The notes below the pieces were generated by a model, which did no database searches, was not told the origin of the DNA, and was given only the letters and a program-made list of their open reading frames with translations. Positions 17,419-26,326 of a DNA stretch of 64,000 bases are shown here, in pieces. Source of the DNA: Brevibacterium spongiae (GTDB taxonomy: Bacteria > Actinomycetota > Actinomycetes > Actinomycetales > Brevibacteriaceae); the NCBI RefSeq assembly GCF_026168515.1, contig NZ_CP093443.1:2542001-2606000 (forward strand), written 5' to 3'. Every line of letters starts with the position of its first letter. Within the stretch, counting starts at the first letter, position 1. A program made the position numbers and the translations under genes.

Positions 17419-18915
17419 TCACAGGGCCGTGGTCGGACGTGTGTCCTCACCTGGGCGCGCCGCCTCGGCAGCATATACGTTCTCACCTTGATGAGCGTTC
17501 TGGTCATGCGTTTCGCCCTTATCCTGCGACCGGATGAGGGAAAGAAGGATGGGACAAATTCCGGTGGCTACGGCGCAGATCACCCAGATGGTGATGTATC
17601 CGCCGAGGCTCGAAGCCCCGGCTTCGGGGATCACGAAGATTCCCAGGACGACTGCGAACACGGCTCCGGCGAGTGCCCCGCCAAGTGTCTTCACGGAGTT
17701 GTAGACGCCGGTGGCGATTCCGGTCTCGTCAGCCGGCGACGATTCCGCCGTAGCAGCCGGAAGTCCACCAAGGAGGAGCCCCGACCCGAGACCGGCGAAC
17801 GCGATTCCGACGACCACAGTGACAAGTGAAGCATTGCCGAAGATGAGCAGCAGCTGAGCGAGCGCCACCACGGCCGAACCGACCATGAGCACACCCTTGA
17901 GCGAGGTGGCACGGGCAATGAAGGAGTAGATCGCGGCGCCGACCGCCGCCAGCAGCATGTTCGCTCCGGTGGTGAGCGAGATGACCCCGGCGCTGAGTCC
18001 GAACCCATACCCAACGAGTTCAGGTTTACCCGCGAGGAAAGTGGTCGTGATGCTCTGGGTACCGAAGAGCACCATGCCGAAGAGGAACGACGTGACGTAG
18101 ACAGGCCAGAGCCGATTCGAGGTGAGCAGACGCATGTTGAGTGCGGGGACTCTGGTTCTCAGTTCCCACCACACGAAGATGACGATGAGTACGACGGCGG
18201 CGACAACGAGGACGGCGCCGATGACGGGCGTCGCGGTAACGATATTGATGCCTGCAAGCAGTGCGAGCATGAAAAGCGCGAGCAGGATGAAACCGAGCCA
18301 GTCGATCGTCGGCGAAGTGCGGACAGTCGATTCCGGGACGAGGGTGAAGACGAAGATCGTAGAGATCGCGACGATGACCACGGGCACCAGGAGCTGCGCG
18401 GCTGTCGATGACAGGACCGACGAGAACAGCCCGGCGGCCAAGGACCCGATGAGCGCGCCGATTGTCAGAGCGGAGATGAGCATGCCGATCGCACGCCGTG
18501 CTGTCTCGCCCTTGATCTGATTGTGGACGATCGCCAGTTCGAGCGGCAGCCACACTGCAAGGGGACCGCTGAGTATACGGCCGAGAAGGACAAGCGGGTA
18601 ACTGGGAGCAAGCGCAACCAGCACGGTTCCGATGAGAACTGTGATGATCGCGATGCGCAACATGCGCCGGTGGCCGAATATGTCGCCTAGCTTCGAGAGG
18701 ATCGGAACGCAGACCCCGGCGGTGAGAGTCTGAACGGTGATAAACCACGCAATAGATGCGTCGGAGACGCCGAGGTTGTCGCGGATCCGGTCCAGCAGCG
18801 GGACATAGTAGCCCTGCAGGAATCCGCTGGAGAATTCGACGAAGACGAGGAATCCGACGACGGCGAGGAGCCGTTTGCTCGACTTCGTGTCGAGCGCGGA
18901 GTCGGAGGTGGTCAT
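17419..18915 (-). CDS. MFS transporter, 14-helix DHA2-like
   Basis: 498 aa from ATG at 18915 with AGGAAAGGA upstream. Many hydrophobic helices are evident, consistent with 14 membrane segments. After the first loop, SKLGDIFGHRRM is the MFS motif A, and LGRILSGPLAVWLPLELAIV the motif B/C region. Family knowledge: DHA2 members export drugs or move small organic molecules using protons. Located between a TetR regulator and the amidohydrolase operon. The hydrophilic tail is long and charged. Whether it imports the substrate of the amidases or exports a toxic compound cannot be told; local order suggests co-regulation by the TetR protein. Confidence 0.88.
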   Translation of the reverse strand: MTTSDSALDTKSSKRLLAVVGFLVFVEFSSGFLQGYYVPLLDRIRDNLGVSDASIAWFITVQTLTAGVCVPILSKLGDIFGHRRMLRIAIITVLIGTVLVALAPSYPLVLLGRILSGPLAVWLPLELAIVHNQIKGETARRAIGMLISALTIGALIGSLAAGLFSSVLSSTAAQLLVPVVIVAISTIFVFTLVPESTVRTSPTIDWLGFILLALFMLALLAGINIVTATPVIGAVLVVAAVVLIVIFVWWELRTRVPALNMRLLTSNRLWPVYVTSFLFGMVLFGTQSITTTFLAGKPELVGYGFGLSAGVISLTTGANMLLAAVGAAIYSFIARATSLKGVLMVGSAVVALAQLLLIFGNASLVTVVVGIAFAGLGSGLLLGGLPAATAESSPADETGIATGVYNSVKTLGGALAGAVFAVVLGIFVIPEAGASSLGGYITIWVICAVATGICPILLSLIRSQDKGETHDQNAHQGENVYAAEAARPGEDTRPTTAL

Positions 18916-18989
18916 AGTGTGTCCTTTCCTGTTAAGCGAGAACCTCGTGCCGACTGCGCCGTCGCACACGGAAGGTTCATCGGCGACCG

Positions 18990-19583
18990 TCAGCTCTGAC
19001 GGCCGATGAGCGAACGCACGAGGCTGCGGTAGGTGTCTTTGATTTCGTCGTCTGTGCGTCCGGTGGCTTCGGGTTTGAGGGTGATGCGGAAGAGTGTGAG
19101 GCCGGCGAGTGTATCGATGATGAGGTCATGATCGAGTTCGCCGCTCACCTGTTCCCGTTCCACCCCGCGGGCGATGATCTCGCGCCCCATGGTGTGGCGC
19201 GCCTGCATGAACGAATCCGAGATAATCGGGATGACGTCCATGTTGAACATCGCGAGCAACAAGCCGTTGTTGCCTGAGCGGTTCTTCGATCGGCGGAAGT
19301 TCTCGCGGTTCTGCCACGCGTGCTCGACGAGGTCCTCGACGACGTCGCCGGTGTTTGGCACCTCTCCGACTTCGATGTTGTCGATGATTGCTGCGGCGAC
19401 GAGTTGAGGCTTGGTCGGCCACCGACGGTAGATGGTGGTCTTTCCGCATCCGACTTCCGACGCAACCTTCTCGATGCTCAGATTCACGAATCCGAATTCT
19501 TCGACGTGTGAACGCACAGTAGCGAGGACCCGTTGCGTCAGATCGGTGTCGAGGGGTCTCCCCTTCGGTGTGCTCTCGGTCAT
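18990..19583 (-). CDS. TetR-family transcriptional regulator
   Basis: 197 aa from ATG at 19583 (MTESTPKGRPLDTDL); a longer frame reaches 19619 without support. The N-terminal helix-turn-helix is clear near residues 30-60: LSIEKVASEVGCGKTTIYRRWPTKPQLV. The C-terminal part, ending RSLIGRQS, resembles the TetR_C_11 ligand domain class. 74 bp upstream of the MFS gene and in the same direction, so it likely controls the transporter-amidohydrolase-amidase run and perhaps itself. No clear palindrome was found by eye in the 197-bp gap upstream. The ligand is unknown. Confidence 0.9.
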   Translation of the reverse strand: MTESTPKGRPLDTDLTQRVLATVRSHVEEFGFVNLSIEKVASEVGCGKTTIYRRWPTKPQLVAAAIIDNIEVGEVPNTGDVVEDLVEHAWQNRENFRRSKNRSGNNGLLLAMFNMDVIPIISDSFMQARHTMGREIIARGVEREQVSGELDHDLIIDTLAGLTLFRITLKPEATGRTDDEIKDTYRSLVRSLIGRQS

Positions 19584-19780
19584 ATCCAGAGCATGGCACA
19601 GGTCACAGTCTTTCCGCAACAGAACGTATCGTTTAGTTATTCAGGTCTGGCGGCGCGACAATATGAGAGTCTGGTGATACGCCAGTAGTTGAGTCCGGAA
19701 CTTCGTGCGGGAGCCCAGAGGGGCAGCCCACAGTGCTCAATCAGGCGGGCAACGCACCCTGGTTCGTTGCGTGTCGCGGG

Positions 19781-21796
19781 TTAGCCCAGGCCCTCCCACG
19801 TCATTCGTTGCCGGAGTGCCGGTGCCAGCACGAGAGCTGCGATGACACTTCCTGCCAACAGCATCCAGGCGCCGAAGTACGTGAACAATTTGAGCTCAGG
19901 CGCCAGTGGCGGCCCGAAATCCGCGGCCATGAGGATCACTCCGCCGAGGATGAGAGCGGTCGAGACGATCACCTGAATGAACTGTTCGACAGTCGAGACA
20001 AGCAGATTCTTAATGGTGGATATGTTCAGCCCGCTCGTGCCAACGTCGAGCGTACCGTCCTGCAGGTGACCGGCAATACGGGAAATCTGTCCGGGCAGTT
20101 CTGCGATCTGTGGCGCGGTCGCCGCCGCGTAAAGCGCCATCTCGTGTCTGTCGACCCCCAGTCCCCCGACCTCTCGCAACAGTGTCTTGCCGTTCTGAGT
20201 CACCAGCGCCAGCAGATTGAGTTCCGGCACGAGTCGGGTGATTGACCCCTCGAGGGTGCTGATGGCACGGAACGCCGTGGCCACTGAGGCCGGCATCGGG
20301 AACCCGAAATCAACGACGAAGTCGATGAGCTCGCCGAACAGCGCAGCCGAGGTCGAGCCCGGTGCCCCGTCTCCGTACTTGAGCATGATCTGCCCGATCT
20401 CTCGCTGCAGTTCTCGCAGATTCACCTCGCTCGGTGTGCCGAGCAGCTCGAGGATTGCGGCAGTTGCCGCTTGCGAGTTCTGCGAGTCGAAGGCCATGAG
20501 CAGCAAAGCGATTGCTCGGCGGTCGCGTTTGTCGATCCGGCCGACGGCTCCGAAGTCGACGAGGCCGGCGCGGCCCGCGCTCGAGACGACGATGTTTCCG
20601 GGGTGCAGGTCGGCGTGGAAGATGCCCTTTCCGAGCACCTGGCGGACGACCATGAGGAAGAGGTCCTGGGCGATCTCCCTGCGCGCGATTTCGGACAGGT
20701 GGTCGACCACCTCGGCGCCATGGGACAAAGGGGAACCTTCGACGAGGTCCATGACAATGACGAACTCGCCGGACAGCTCCGTGTACACGTGAGGAATATG
20801 AACGACGGACTCGGTCTTCGTCGCCGACCGACCAGTCTCGTCGGCAAGCCGGAGCGCCTCAATCTGAGCGAGCTCCCCACGGTAGTCGAGCTCGCCCTGC
20901 AGAGAATCGACGAAGCTGCGGGCGAGCTTCGCGATGCCGATCTTCTTCGCCCAGTCAGTGGTGCGATCAAGCCGGTCGGCCAGGGTGAGGACGATGTCGC
21001 AGTCGGCGCGAACCTGCTTGCGGATCTTCGGCCGCTGCACCTTCACCGCAACCACGCGGCCTTCCCACGTCACGGCTCGGTGGACCTGGGCGACGGAGGC
21101 ACCTGCGAAAGGTTTCTCATCGAACTCGGCAAACACCTCGGCGACGGGTCGGCCCCATTCGGCCTCGAGTTGGTCCTTCACCTCGGCGAAGGGAACGGGC
21201 TTCACTCCAGCTTGGAGGGTGGAGAACTCCTCGACGAATTCATGCGGAATCATGTCACCGCGGGTGGCGATGAACTGACCGAGCTTGATAAACGTGACCC
21301 CCGATGCGGCCAGAGCGTCACGGGTGGTGGCGGCGATTTCTCGGAGGGAGACGCGCAGGGTCGGGATTCGGGGTCGGAGGTAGCGGGAGAGGCCGAATTT
21401 GATGAGGATCTTCTGGATCTGTGCCAGGCGGTTGACGCGGCGATACCAGGTGGGGATCTTCGGTGCGTTGCGGATGAGTGAGCTCAGGGTGCCCGAGGGC
21501 ATGATGAGTTCGATCGCGAGGAGGACGAACATCTGGATGACGATGAACCAGGCGAAGAGGAGCAGGAAGACCATGATAGCCGGGAAGCTCATCGACAGGT
21601 TCGGATACTGGTCGGATTCGGAGATGCCGAGGAGCTTGTACGCCTGGAGGGTGATCGGCCAGATGGAGAGGCCCATGATGAGGGAGACGATGGTGTTGCG
21701 GGCGGCTCCGGTGCCGGTGAGCATCATCCGCCGGACGAGGAATCCGACGATGAGCGCGCTGAGAACGCCTAACCCGATGGTGTAGAGGATCGTCAC
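19781..21796 (-). CDS. ABC1/UbiB (AarF) family atypical kinase
   Basis: 671 aa from a GTG start. The N-terminal 100 residues contain two or three membrane helices, with a further hydrophobic pair at the C-terminus (FGAWMLLAGSVIAALVL). The ABC1 domain is plain: the inhibitory motif IKLGQFIATRGDMIP, the A-rich loop GASVAQVHRAV, VAVKVQRP with the ATP Lys, HADLHPGNIVV and VDFGAVGR. Family knowledge: UbiB/ADCK proteins are membrane-linked ATPases tied to isoprenoid quinone or lipid handling. The order with membrane helices at both ends is common in actinobacteria. Stands alone on its strand. Confidence 0.9.
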   Translation of the reverse strand: MTILYTIGLGVLSALIVGFLVRRMMLTGTGAARNTIVSLIMGLSIWPITLQAYKLLGISESDQYPNLSMSFPAIMVFLLLFAWFIVIQMFVLLAIELIMPSGTLSSLIRNAPKIPTWYRRVNRLAQIQKILIKFGLSRYLRPRIPTLRVSLREIAATTRDALAASGVTFIKLGQFIATRGDMIPHEFVEEFSTLQAGVKPVPFAEVKDQLEAEWGRPVAEVFAEFDEKPFAGASVAQVHRAVTWEGRVVAVKVQRPKIRKQVRADCDIVLTLADRLDRTTDWAKKIGIAKLARSFVDSLQGELDYRGELAQIEALRLADETGRSATKTESVVHIPHVYTELSGEFVIVMDLVEGSPLSHGAEVVDHLSEIARREIAQDLFLMVVRQVLGKGIFHADLHPGNIVVSSAGRAGLVDFGAVGRIDKRDRRAIALLLMAFDSQNSQAATAAILELLGTPSEVNLRELQREIGQIMLKYGDGAPGSTSAALFGELIDFVVDFGFPMPASVATAFRAISTLEGSITRLVPELNLLALVTQNGKTLLREVGGLGVDRHEMALYAAATAPQIAELPGQISRIAGHLQDGTLDVGTSGLNISTIKNLLVSTVEQFIQVIVSTALILGGVILMAADFGPPLAPELKLFTYFGAWMLLAGSVIAALVLAPALRQRMTWEGLG

Positions 21797-21935
21797 CCGT
21801 CAACCCTTCCGTCGTCTGTGGCCTGCGCCGTCCTGGAGCATCGTTCGGCGCCGTCCCCAGCCTAGTTGATCAGGGATGGTTGAGATTGAGAGTTTGCAGT
21901 GCGTTGGGAGACTGTTCTTCAGATCAGTCACGAAC

Positions 21936-21960
21936 ATTGATATCATGATATTGATATCAT
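21936..21960. promoter_or_regulatory. Likely antitoxin operator: repeated ATTGATATCAT
   Basis: The 11-mer ATTGATATCAT occurs at 21936-21946 and again at 21950-21960, a 14-bp period, with palindromic cores TGATATCA and an overlapping central palindrome TATCATGATA. The repeats end 11 bp before the antitoxin ATG and cover the region where the -10 element should be. Ribbon-helix-helix antitoxins of the FitA/VapB type bind such paired palindromes to repress their own operon, so this is the expected autoregulatory site. Confidence 0.75.
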
Positions 21961-21971
21961 TCGGAGGCACC

Positions 21972-22199
21972 ATGGAACAGATTCTGATCCGCAATCTGCC
22001 AGAGGGCACTAAAGCAATCCTGCGAAGACGAGCAGCTGCCCACAATTCGAGCATCGAGGCCGAAGCCAGAGAAGCACTCGCAGTCGGGATTGCGGCCGAA
22101 GACCCCACCCTTGTTGACCTCATTTCGATGGATTCCGATACCACGATCGAGTTCGAGCCGAAACGCCTTGGTTTGAAGGCGCGCACCGCAGAATTATGA
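21972..22199 (+). CDS. fitA: FitA/VapB-type ribbon-helix-helix antitoxin
   Basis: 75 aa from ATG at 21972, preceded by GGAGG at good spacing. The N-terminus (EQILIRNLPEGTKAILRRRAA) is the ribbon-helix-helix DNA-binding region of the FitA class; EAEAREAL follows as helix 2. The C-terminal tail would wrap the toxin. The stop overlaps the toxin ATG by 4 bp (ATGA), the usual design for coupled translation. It neutralises the PIN toxin and represses the operon through the repeats just upstream. Confidence 0.88.
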   Translation: MEQILIRNLPEGTKAILRRRAAAHNSSIEAEAREALAVGIAAEDPTLVDLISMDSDTTIEFEPKRLGLKARTAEL

Positions 22200-22621
22200 A
22201 CTATCTTCTCGACACCAACGTCATTTCAGCGTTGCGGGTACGCGGGCGTAACCCGGAGGTCGAAGACTGGTCGAATTCCCTACCCACGAGTGTCCAGTTC
22301 GTATCTGCGCTGAGCATTTCCGAGATCGAACGAGGGGTCGCAGCGAAGGAACGCAATGACTCACAGCAAGGCGGGGTCTTGCGAACGTGGTTCGAAGACA
22401 TGCTGCTTCCGGGTTTTGCCGGGCGCATTCTTCCTTTTGACCTACCTGCGGCTCGCGCGCTGGGTACGTTCCGAGTACCTGAACACGCACCGCTCGATGA
22501 CGCGCTCATTGCAGCCATCGCCGTTGCCCACAACATGACGGTCGCGACTCGGAACACGAAACATTTCGAGGCGCTCGAAGGGGTTCGACTGGTCGATCCG
22601 TGGACGGACAATTCGAACTGA
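22196..22621 (+). CDS. fitB: PIN-domain ribonuclease toxin (FitB/VapC type)
   Basis: 141 aa. The PIN core shows LLDTNVIS with Asp6, ISEIERGV with the second acidic residue, and PLDDALIAAIA with the C-terminal Asp pair. LDTNVISALR and ISEIERGV are typical of FitB. Family knowledge: magnesium-dependent RNase that slows growth when freed from the antitoxin. All key acidic residues are present, so it should be active. A strong bidirectional hairpin follows 22 bp after the stop. Confidence 0.9.
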   Translation: MNYLLDTNVISALRVRGRNPEVEDWSNSLPTSVQFVSALSISEIERGVAAKERNDSQQGGVLRTWFEDMLLPGFAGRILPFDLPAARALGTFRVPEHAPLDDALIAAIAVAHNMTVATRNTKHFEALEGVRLVDPWTDNSN

Positions 22622-22643
22622 CCGGGGGCGCTCTAAAAGCACG

Positions 22644-22694
22644 AAGACCCTGCTTGAGCGGCAAAGTTTCTGCTCTCCGCTCAAGCAGGGTCTT
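22644..22694. terminator. Bidirectional intrinsic terminator between fitB and dctP
   Basis: A perfect 18-bp inverted repeat, AAGACCCTGCTTGAGCGG at 22644-22661 and its complement at 22677-22694, with a 15-nt loop. It lies between two convergent genes. The arm begins AAGA and ends TCTT, giving a short A/T tract on both sides, so it can stop transcription from either direction. Confidence 0.85.
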
Positions 22695-22722
22695 CCGAGT
22701 TCCGGACACTGAGGTTAGAACA

Positions 22723-24000
22723 TCACTCCGGTCGGTGCTCGGCCATGACCTTCACGAACAGATCGTCGCCGAGCTTGTCGTAGTTCGCGTCGTCCGGGTA
22801 CCACTCGTCGAGGGAGGCGAAGTCGCCCTTGTCGTCGTAGCCGAGTTCGGACACGGATTTCGCCCATTCGGTTCCAGCATCGTTCAGCGCCTTCGGAGCA
22901 TCGGGCACCTCGGCCTTCTCAGCGGTCTTATCCGACAGAGTCTTCGCGTACTTCGCCATCTGCTTCTGCACGTCATCGGCGAAGGGTTCGACCGAACCGT
23001 CGTTGTCCTTCGCCTGCTCAACGGCCTGAGCCTTCGCACCGATGACGACCTCCATCATCGTGCTAAACGTCGTCGACATCGCGTCGAAGACCACCTGCTT
23101 ATAGGCGACCGGCAGCTCGTTGTACTTCTTGCCCGCCGTGATCGCACCCGCTGACCGGGCGATGCCCGCGTCCGAGGCGACACCGATGTTCGGGGCGACC
23201 TCGAAGGTGCCGGCCTCGACGTTCGGTGCCAGCTGGCCGAGGTCGCAGTCGACGGTTCCACGCTGCAGCGCCTCATAGGTCTCCGGGAACGACAGCGACA
23301 CCGGAGTCGCACCCAGGTCGGTCACCTGCTTGCCAGCCGCGGCCGAACCGACACGGATCTGCTTGCCCTTCCAGTCATCGAGCGAGGTCATCGGCTTCGA
23401 GCACATCGTCGAGTACCCGCCGGCAGCGAGCATCGGAATGAGCGGCACGAGGTTCTTCTTCTCGAACTCATCGAGCACTTCGGGTGTCTCCCATGCGGCC
23501 TGCACACCGGCCGCGTTCGCCGCCAGGTCACTGGCCACCGGCGAGGACGGCAGCGTCGACATGGCCGTGCCGATCGCGTCGAAGGCCGGGTACTCGGCCG
23601 GGGTGTAGGACGGCAACGTGAACGCGAGATCGACGCGGCCATCGGCCAGGGCGTCATCAACATCGGCGTAGCTGGCGATCGCCTGACCCCACACGATGTC
23701 GACCTTGACCTTCCCACCCGAGCGTTCCTCGATGGCCTTCTTCACATCGAGTCCGTTCGGCGCGAGGATCGACTTCTCCGACATCGCCGAGGGCTGGAAC
23801 TTCAGCGTCACCGGGTCGAGGTCGGCCAGAGCCTTATCGATCTCATCCTGTGAAGCGTCATACGCGAAGCCCTCCCCCGCGTTATCACCCGAGTCAGAGC
23901 CGTCACCGCCGACGGATCCGGCGCACCCGGCCAACAGTGCCAGCGAACCGATCGCTGCGATGGCCTTGGCAGGACGAGCTGCCGAACGGATGCGCTTCAT
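22723..24000 (-). CDS. dctP: TRAP transporter solute-binding lipoprotein (DctP family)
   Basis: 425 aa. The N-terminus MKRIRSAARP then a hydrophobic stretch ending LAGC (residues 23-26) is a lipoprotein signal with Cys26 as the lipid anchor. The remainder fits DctP proteins: WGQAIASYADVDDALADGRVD in the first lobe, then DDWKGKQIRVGSAA and PVSLSFPETYEALQRGTVDC, the region around the conserved ligand Arg. Longer than the usual 330 aa. Placed after dctM with a 166-bp gap that holds its own leader. Binds the substrate outside the membrane and passes it to DctQM; substrate likely a carboxylate, not defined. Confidence 0.9.
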   Translation of the reverse strand: MKRIRSAARPAKAIAAIGSLALLAGCAGSVGGDGSDSGDNAGEGFAYDASQDEIDKALADLDPVTLKFQPSAMSEKSILAPNGLDVKKAIEERSGGKVKVDIVWGQAIASYADVDDALADGRVDLAFTLPSYTPAEYPAFDAIGTAMSTLPSSPVASDLAANAAGVQAAWETPEVLDEFEKKNLVPLIPMLAAGGYSTMCSKPMTSLDDWKGKQIRVGSAAAGKQVTDLGATPVSLSFPETYEALQRGTVDCDLGQLAPNVEAGTFEVAPNIGVASDAGIARSAGAITAGKKYNELPVAYKQVVFDAMSTTFSTMMEVVIGAKAQAVEQAKDNDGSVEPFADDVQKQMAKYAKTLSDKTAEKAEVPDAPKALNDAGTEWAKSVSELGYDDKGDFASLDEWYPDDANYDKLGDDLFVKVMAEHRPE

Positions 24001-24166
24001 GGGACTCCTTTGAACAATGGCTGAGAGTTTCCTCCGATCATAGTTCTGAATGAGTCGACCCTGTTATGACGGTCCTCACACCACGCGGCCACACCGCACT
24101 TTCACACCGTGCGGCAGCCACGGGAACGCCGGTGTCGACGGTTTGGTGGAGCCGCCTCGGCGAGGG

Positions 24167-25777
24167 TTATCCGGACATTCCTCCGCTGGTGCGTTCGATG
24201 AGGGCGGGCAGCCATTCGGTCATTCCGGGCACGGCGACCATGAGGATGAGGAAGACCACGACGACGGGCAGGAACCACAGCAGGGAGATGAAGATATCGC
24301 GCAGGCTCACGTTGTGGCCGAGGTTGACCTCGGGGGCCTTGGCGATGGAGTGGACGATGTAGGGGATGATGCCGACGGGCGGGGTGACCATGGCGAACTC
24401 GCCGAGGAGGACGACGAAGACACCGAACCACAGCGGGCTCACGCCCATCGTTTCGAGGGTGGGCAGGAGGATCGGGATGGTCAGCAGCATCATCGACAGG
24501 GTGTCGAAGAACATGCCCATGACGATGTAGAGGACGATGAGGACGAGCAGGAATCCCAGCGTGGACAGGCCCAGGCTCGTGATGAAGCCGGTGAGGATGG
24601 GGGCGAGTCCCGTGATGGCGAGCAGGCTCGTGAGCATGGTCGCGCCGATCATGATGAAGAAGATCGCCGAGGTGGCCGCCACCGTGGCCATGGCCGAATC
24701 CGCGACCTTGCGCCACGGCTTCTGGCCTCGCTTTTCCCACAGGCACAGCAGCAGTGAGCAGAGTGCGGCGGCGGCTCCAGCCTCGGTGGGGGTGAAGATG
24801 CCGGAGAACATGCCGCCGAAGAGGACGATGAGGATGATCGCGAAGCCCCACACGCTCGCCAGCGAGGTGAAGCGGTCGCGCCAGGTGGTCGTGGGGCGTT
24901 CGGGGGTTGTGGGGTTGGTGGTGCTCTGGTTTGCGGTTGGGCGGCCGCGGCCGACGAGTCTCGGGGCGAAGACGCCGATGGCGAAGATGAAGGCCGCGAA
25001 GCACACTGCGAGAAGGATGCCGGGCAGGGCGCCGGCCATGAGTGCCGGGCCAACGGGTACGGAGGCGATGCCGGCGTAGATGACCATGAGGATCGAGGGT
25101 GGGATGAGGTTGCCGGTCATGCCGGCGACCATGATCGTGCCCACGGCCATGCGTTTGTCGTAGCCGGCCTTGAGCATTTCGGGAATGCCTGCGCGGCCGA
25201 GCGCGTAGGTCATGCCGATGGTCGATCCGGTCACTGCCGATAGGCCGGCGCCGGCGAAGGTGGTGCCGATGCCGATGCCGCCGGGCAGCCAGGAGAACCA
25301 GTGGTCGGCGACTCGGTAGACCTTGCCGGACAGTCCTGATTGGGTGAGCAGCATGCCCATGAAGATGAACATCGGCAGCACGCTCATCGACCAGTCGGAG
25401 ACGGCGCTGAACGGGGCGGTGGACAGGATGTTCATCGTCGCCGGGATCCCGGATACGGCGTAGACGCCGATGATCGAGGGCACGGAGAGGGCGATGGCCA
25501 CGGGCACGGAGAGGAAGAGGAGGACGAGCATAATCCCGATGCACCAGGCTCCGCCAATGGCCGCCGACGGGCTGGTGAAGAGGCCGATGAGGCAGACGGC
25601 GACGAGGCCGAAGCCGATCGTCAGGGCGAGGATGCCGGGGCGTTGGCGACGGCGGGAGTCGTTCGGGAAAAGCATGCGGGTGGTGGGGGCGGCAGTGTTC
25701 GGGGCTGCCGTGCCGGTGGCGGTGTTCGGCTCGTCCGGGCGTGGGGCCGGACCGGTGGTGTCAGTGTTCGCGTTCAT
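24167..25777 (-). CDS. dctM: TRAP transporter large permease subunit DctM
   Basis: 536 aa, about 100 longer than the usual DctM because of a 50-residue Thr/Pro-rich N-terminal tail and a Thr/Pro-rich insert near residue 285 (RPTANQSTTNPTTPERPTT). Typical DctM segments are visible: VPVAIALSVPSIIGVYAV, LPMFIFMGMLLTQSGLSGKVYRVADHW, GAGLSAVTGSTIGMTYALGRAGIPEM, MVAGMTGNLIPPSILMVIYA and GEFAMVTPPVGIIPYIV. It moves substrate with sodium or protons. It starts 9 bp after the dctQ stop. Confidence 0.93.
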   Translation of the reverse strand: MNANTDTTGPAPRPDEPNTATGTAAPNTAAPTTRMLFPNDSRRRQRPGILALTIGFGLVAVCLIGLFTSPSAAIGGAWCIGIMLVLLFLSVPVAIALSVPSIIGVYAVSGIPATMNILSTAPFSAVSDWSMSVLPMFIFMGMLLTQSGLSGKVYRVADHWFSWLPGGIGIGTTFAGAGLSAVTGSTIGMTYALGRAGIPEMLKAGYDKRMAVGTIMVAGMTGNLIPPSILMVIYAGIASVPVGPALMAGALPGILLAVCFAAFIFAIGVFAPRLVGRGRPTANQSTTNPTTPERPTTTWRDRFTSLASVWGFAIILIVLFGGMFSGIFTPTEAGAAAALCSLLLCLWEKRGQKPWRKVADSAMATVAATSAIFFIMIGATMLTSLLAITGLAPILTGFITSLGLSTLGFLLVLIVLYIVMGMFFDTLSMMLLTIPILLPTLETMGVSPLWFGVFVVLLGEFAMVTPPVGIIPYIVHSIAKAPEVNLGHNVSLRDIFISLLWFLPVVVVFLILMVAVPGMTEWLPALIERTSGGMSG

Positions 25778-25786
25778 TCGGCCGTC

Positions 25787-26326
25787 TCAGTAGGTCCGGG
25801 TCTCGAGGTCGTGTTCGGCGGGTTCGCCGGTGACCATGTCCGGGTCGGGCTGCCCGGTGCGGGCGATGACGACGGCGTCGAGAACGTAGAGCACGGCGAG
25901 GAGGACGAACACGATGGGCACGAGGAAGTACACCGGCCAGGTGATGACGTCGGAGACGTCGGCGGTCTGACCGATCGCCATGTACTCCAGCGCCCGACGG
26001 AGCCCGAACCAGCCGAACGCGAGAGAGACGAGCGCACCGAGGATGCACGCGAAGATCGTGAATACCGCGGCGGTGGCGGGCCTGGCCCGTTTGATGGCCA
26101 TGGTCACGGTGATGTGTTCCTTCTGCAGTTGGGCGGCGGGGATGCCGAGCAGAGCCACGATCGGTAAGTACCAGTATTCGACGATCTCATTGGTGCCGTA
26201 GATCGGGGCGTCGAAGAGGGAGCGCGCGAGTGCGTGGGTGACGATGTGGAGCATCATGACGATCACGGCGGCGGCCGTGGTGACCGTCAGCCACCGGTCG
26301 AGGACTCTGTTGAAAGTGAACATCAC
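25787..26326 (-). CDS. dctQ: TRAP transporter small permease subunit DctQ
   Basis: 179 aa with four predicted membrane helices. The segment NEIVEYWYLPIVALLGIPAAQLQKEHITVTM is the classic DctQ signature (EI..Y...W..FLG...A.....H). It starts within the stop of the LysR gene (4-bp overlap) and is followed after 9 bp by dctM, so regulator and transporter are one transcript. Confidence 0.92.
   Translation of the reverse strand: MMFTFNRVLDRWLTVTTAAAVIVMMLHIVTHALARSLFDAPIYGTNEIVEYWYLPIVALLGIPAAQLQKEHITVTMAIKRARPATAAVFTIFACILGALVSLAFGWFGLRRALEYMAIGQTADVSDVITWPVYFLVPIVFVLLAVLYVLDAVVIARTGQPDPDMVTGEPAEHDLETRTY

Noticed and set aside
24001..24166. Possible terminator between dctM and dctP (CCGCAC-N9-GTGCGG)
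   Set aside because: Short 6-bp stem without a T tract; too weak to annotate.
24102..25544. Long His/Arg/Pro-rich frame opposite or shifted against dctM
   Set aside because: Frame shadow of the real DctM gene in GC-rich DNA; low-complexity product.
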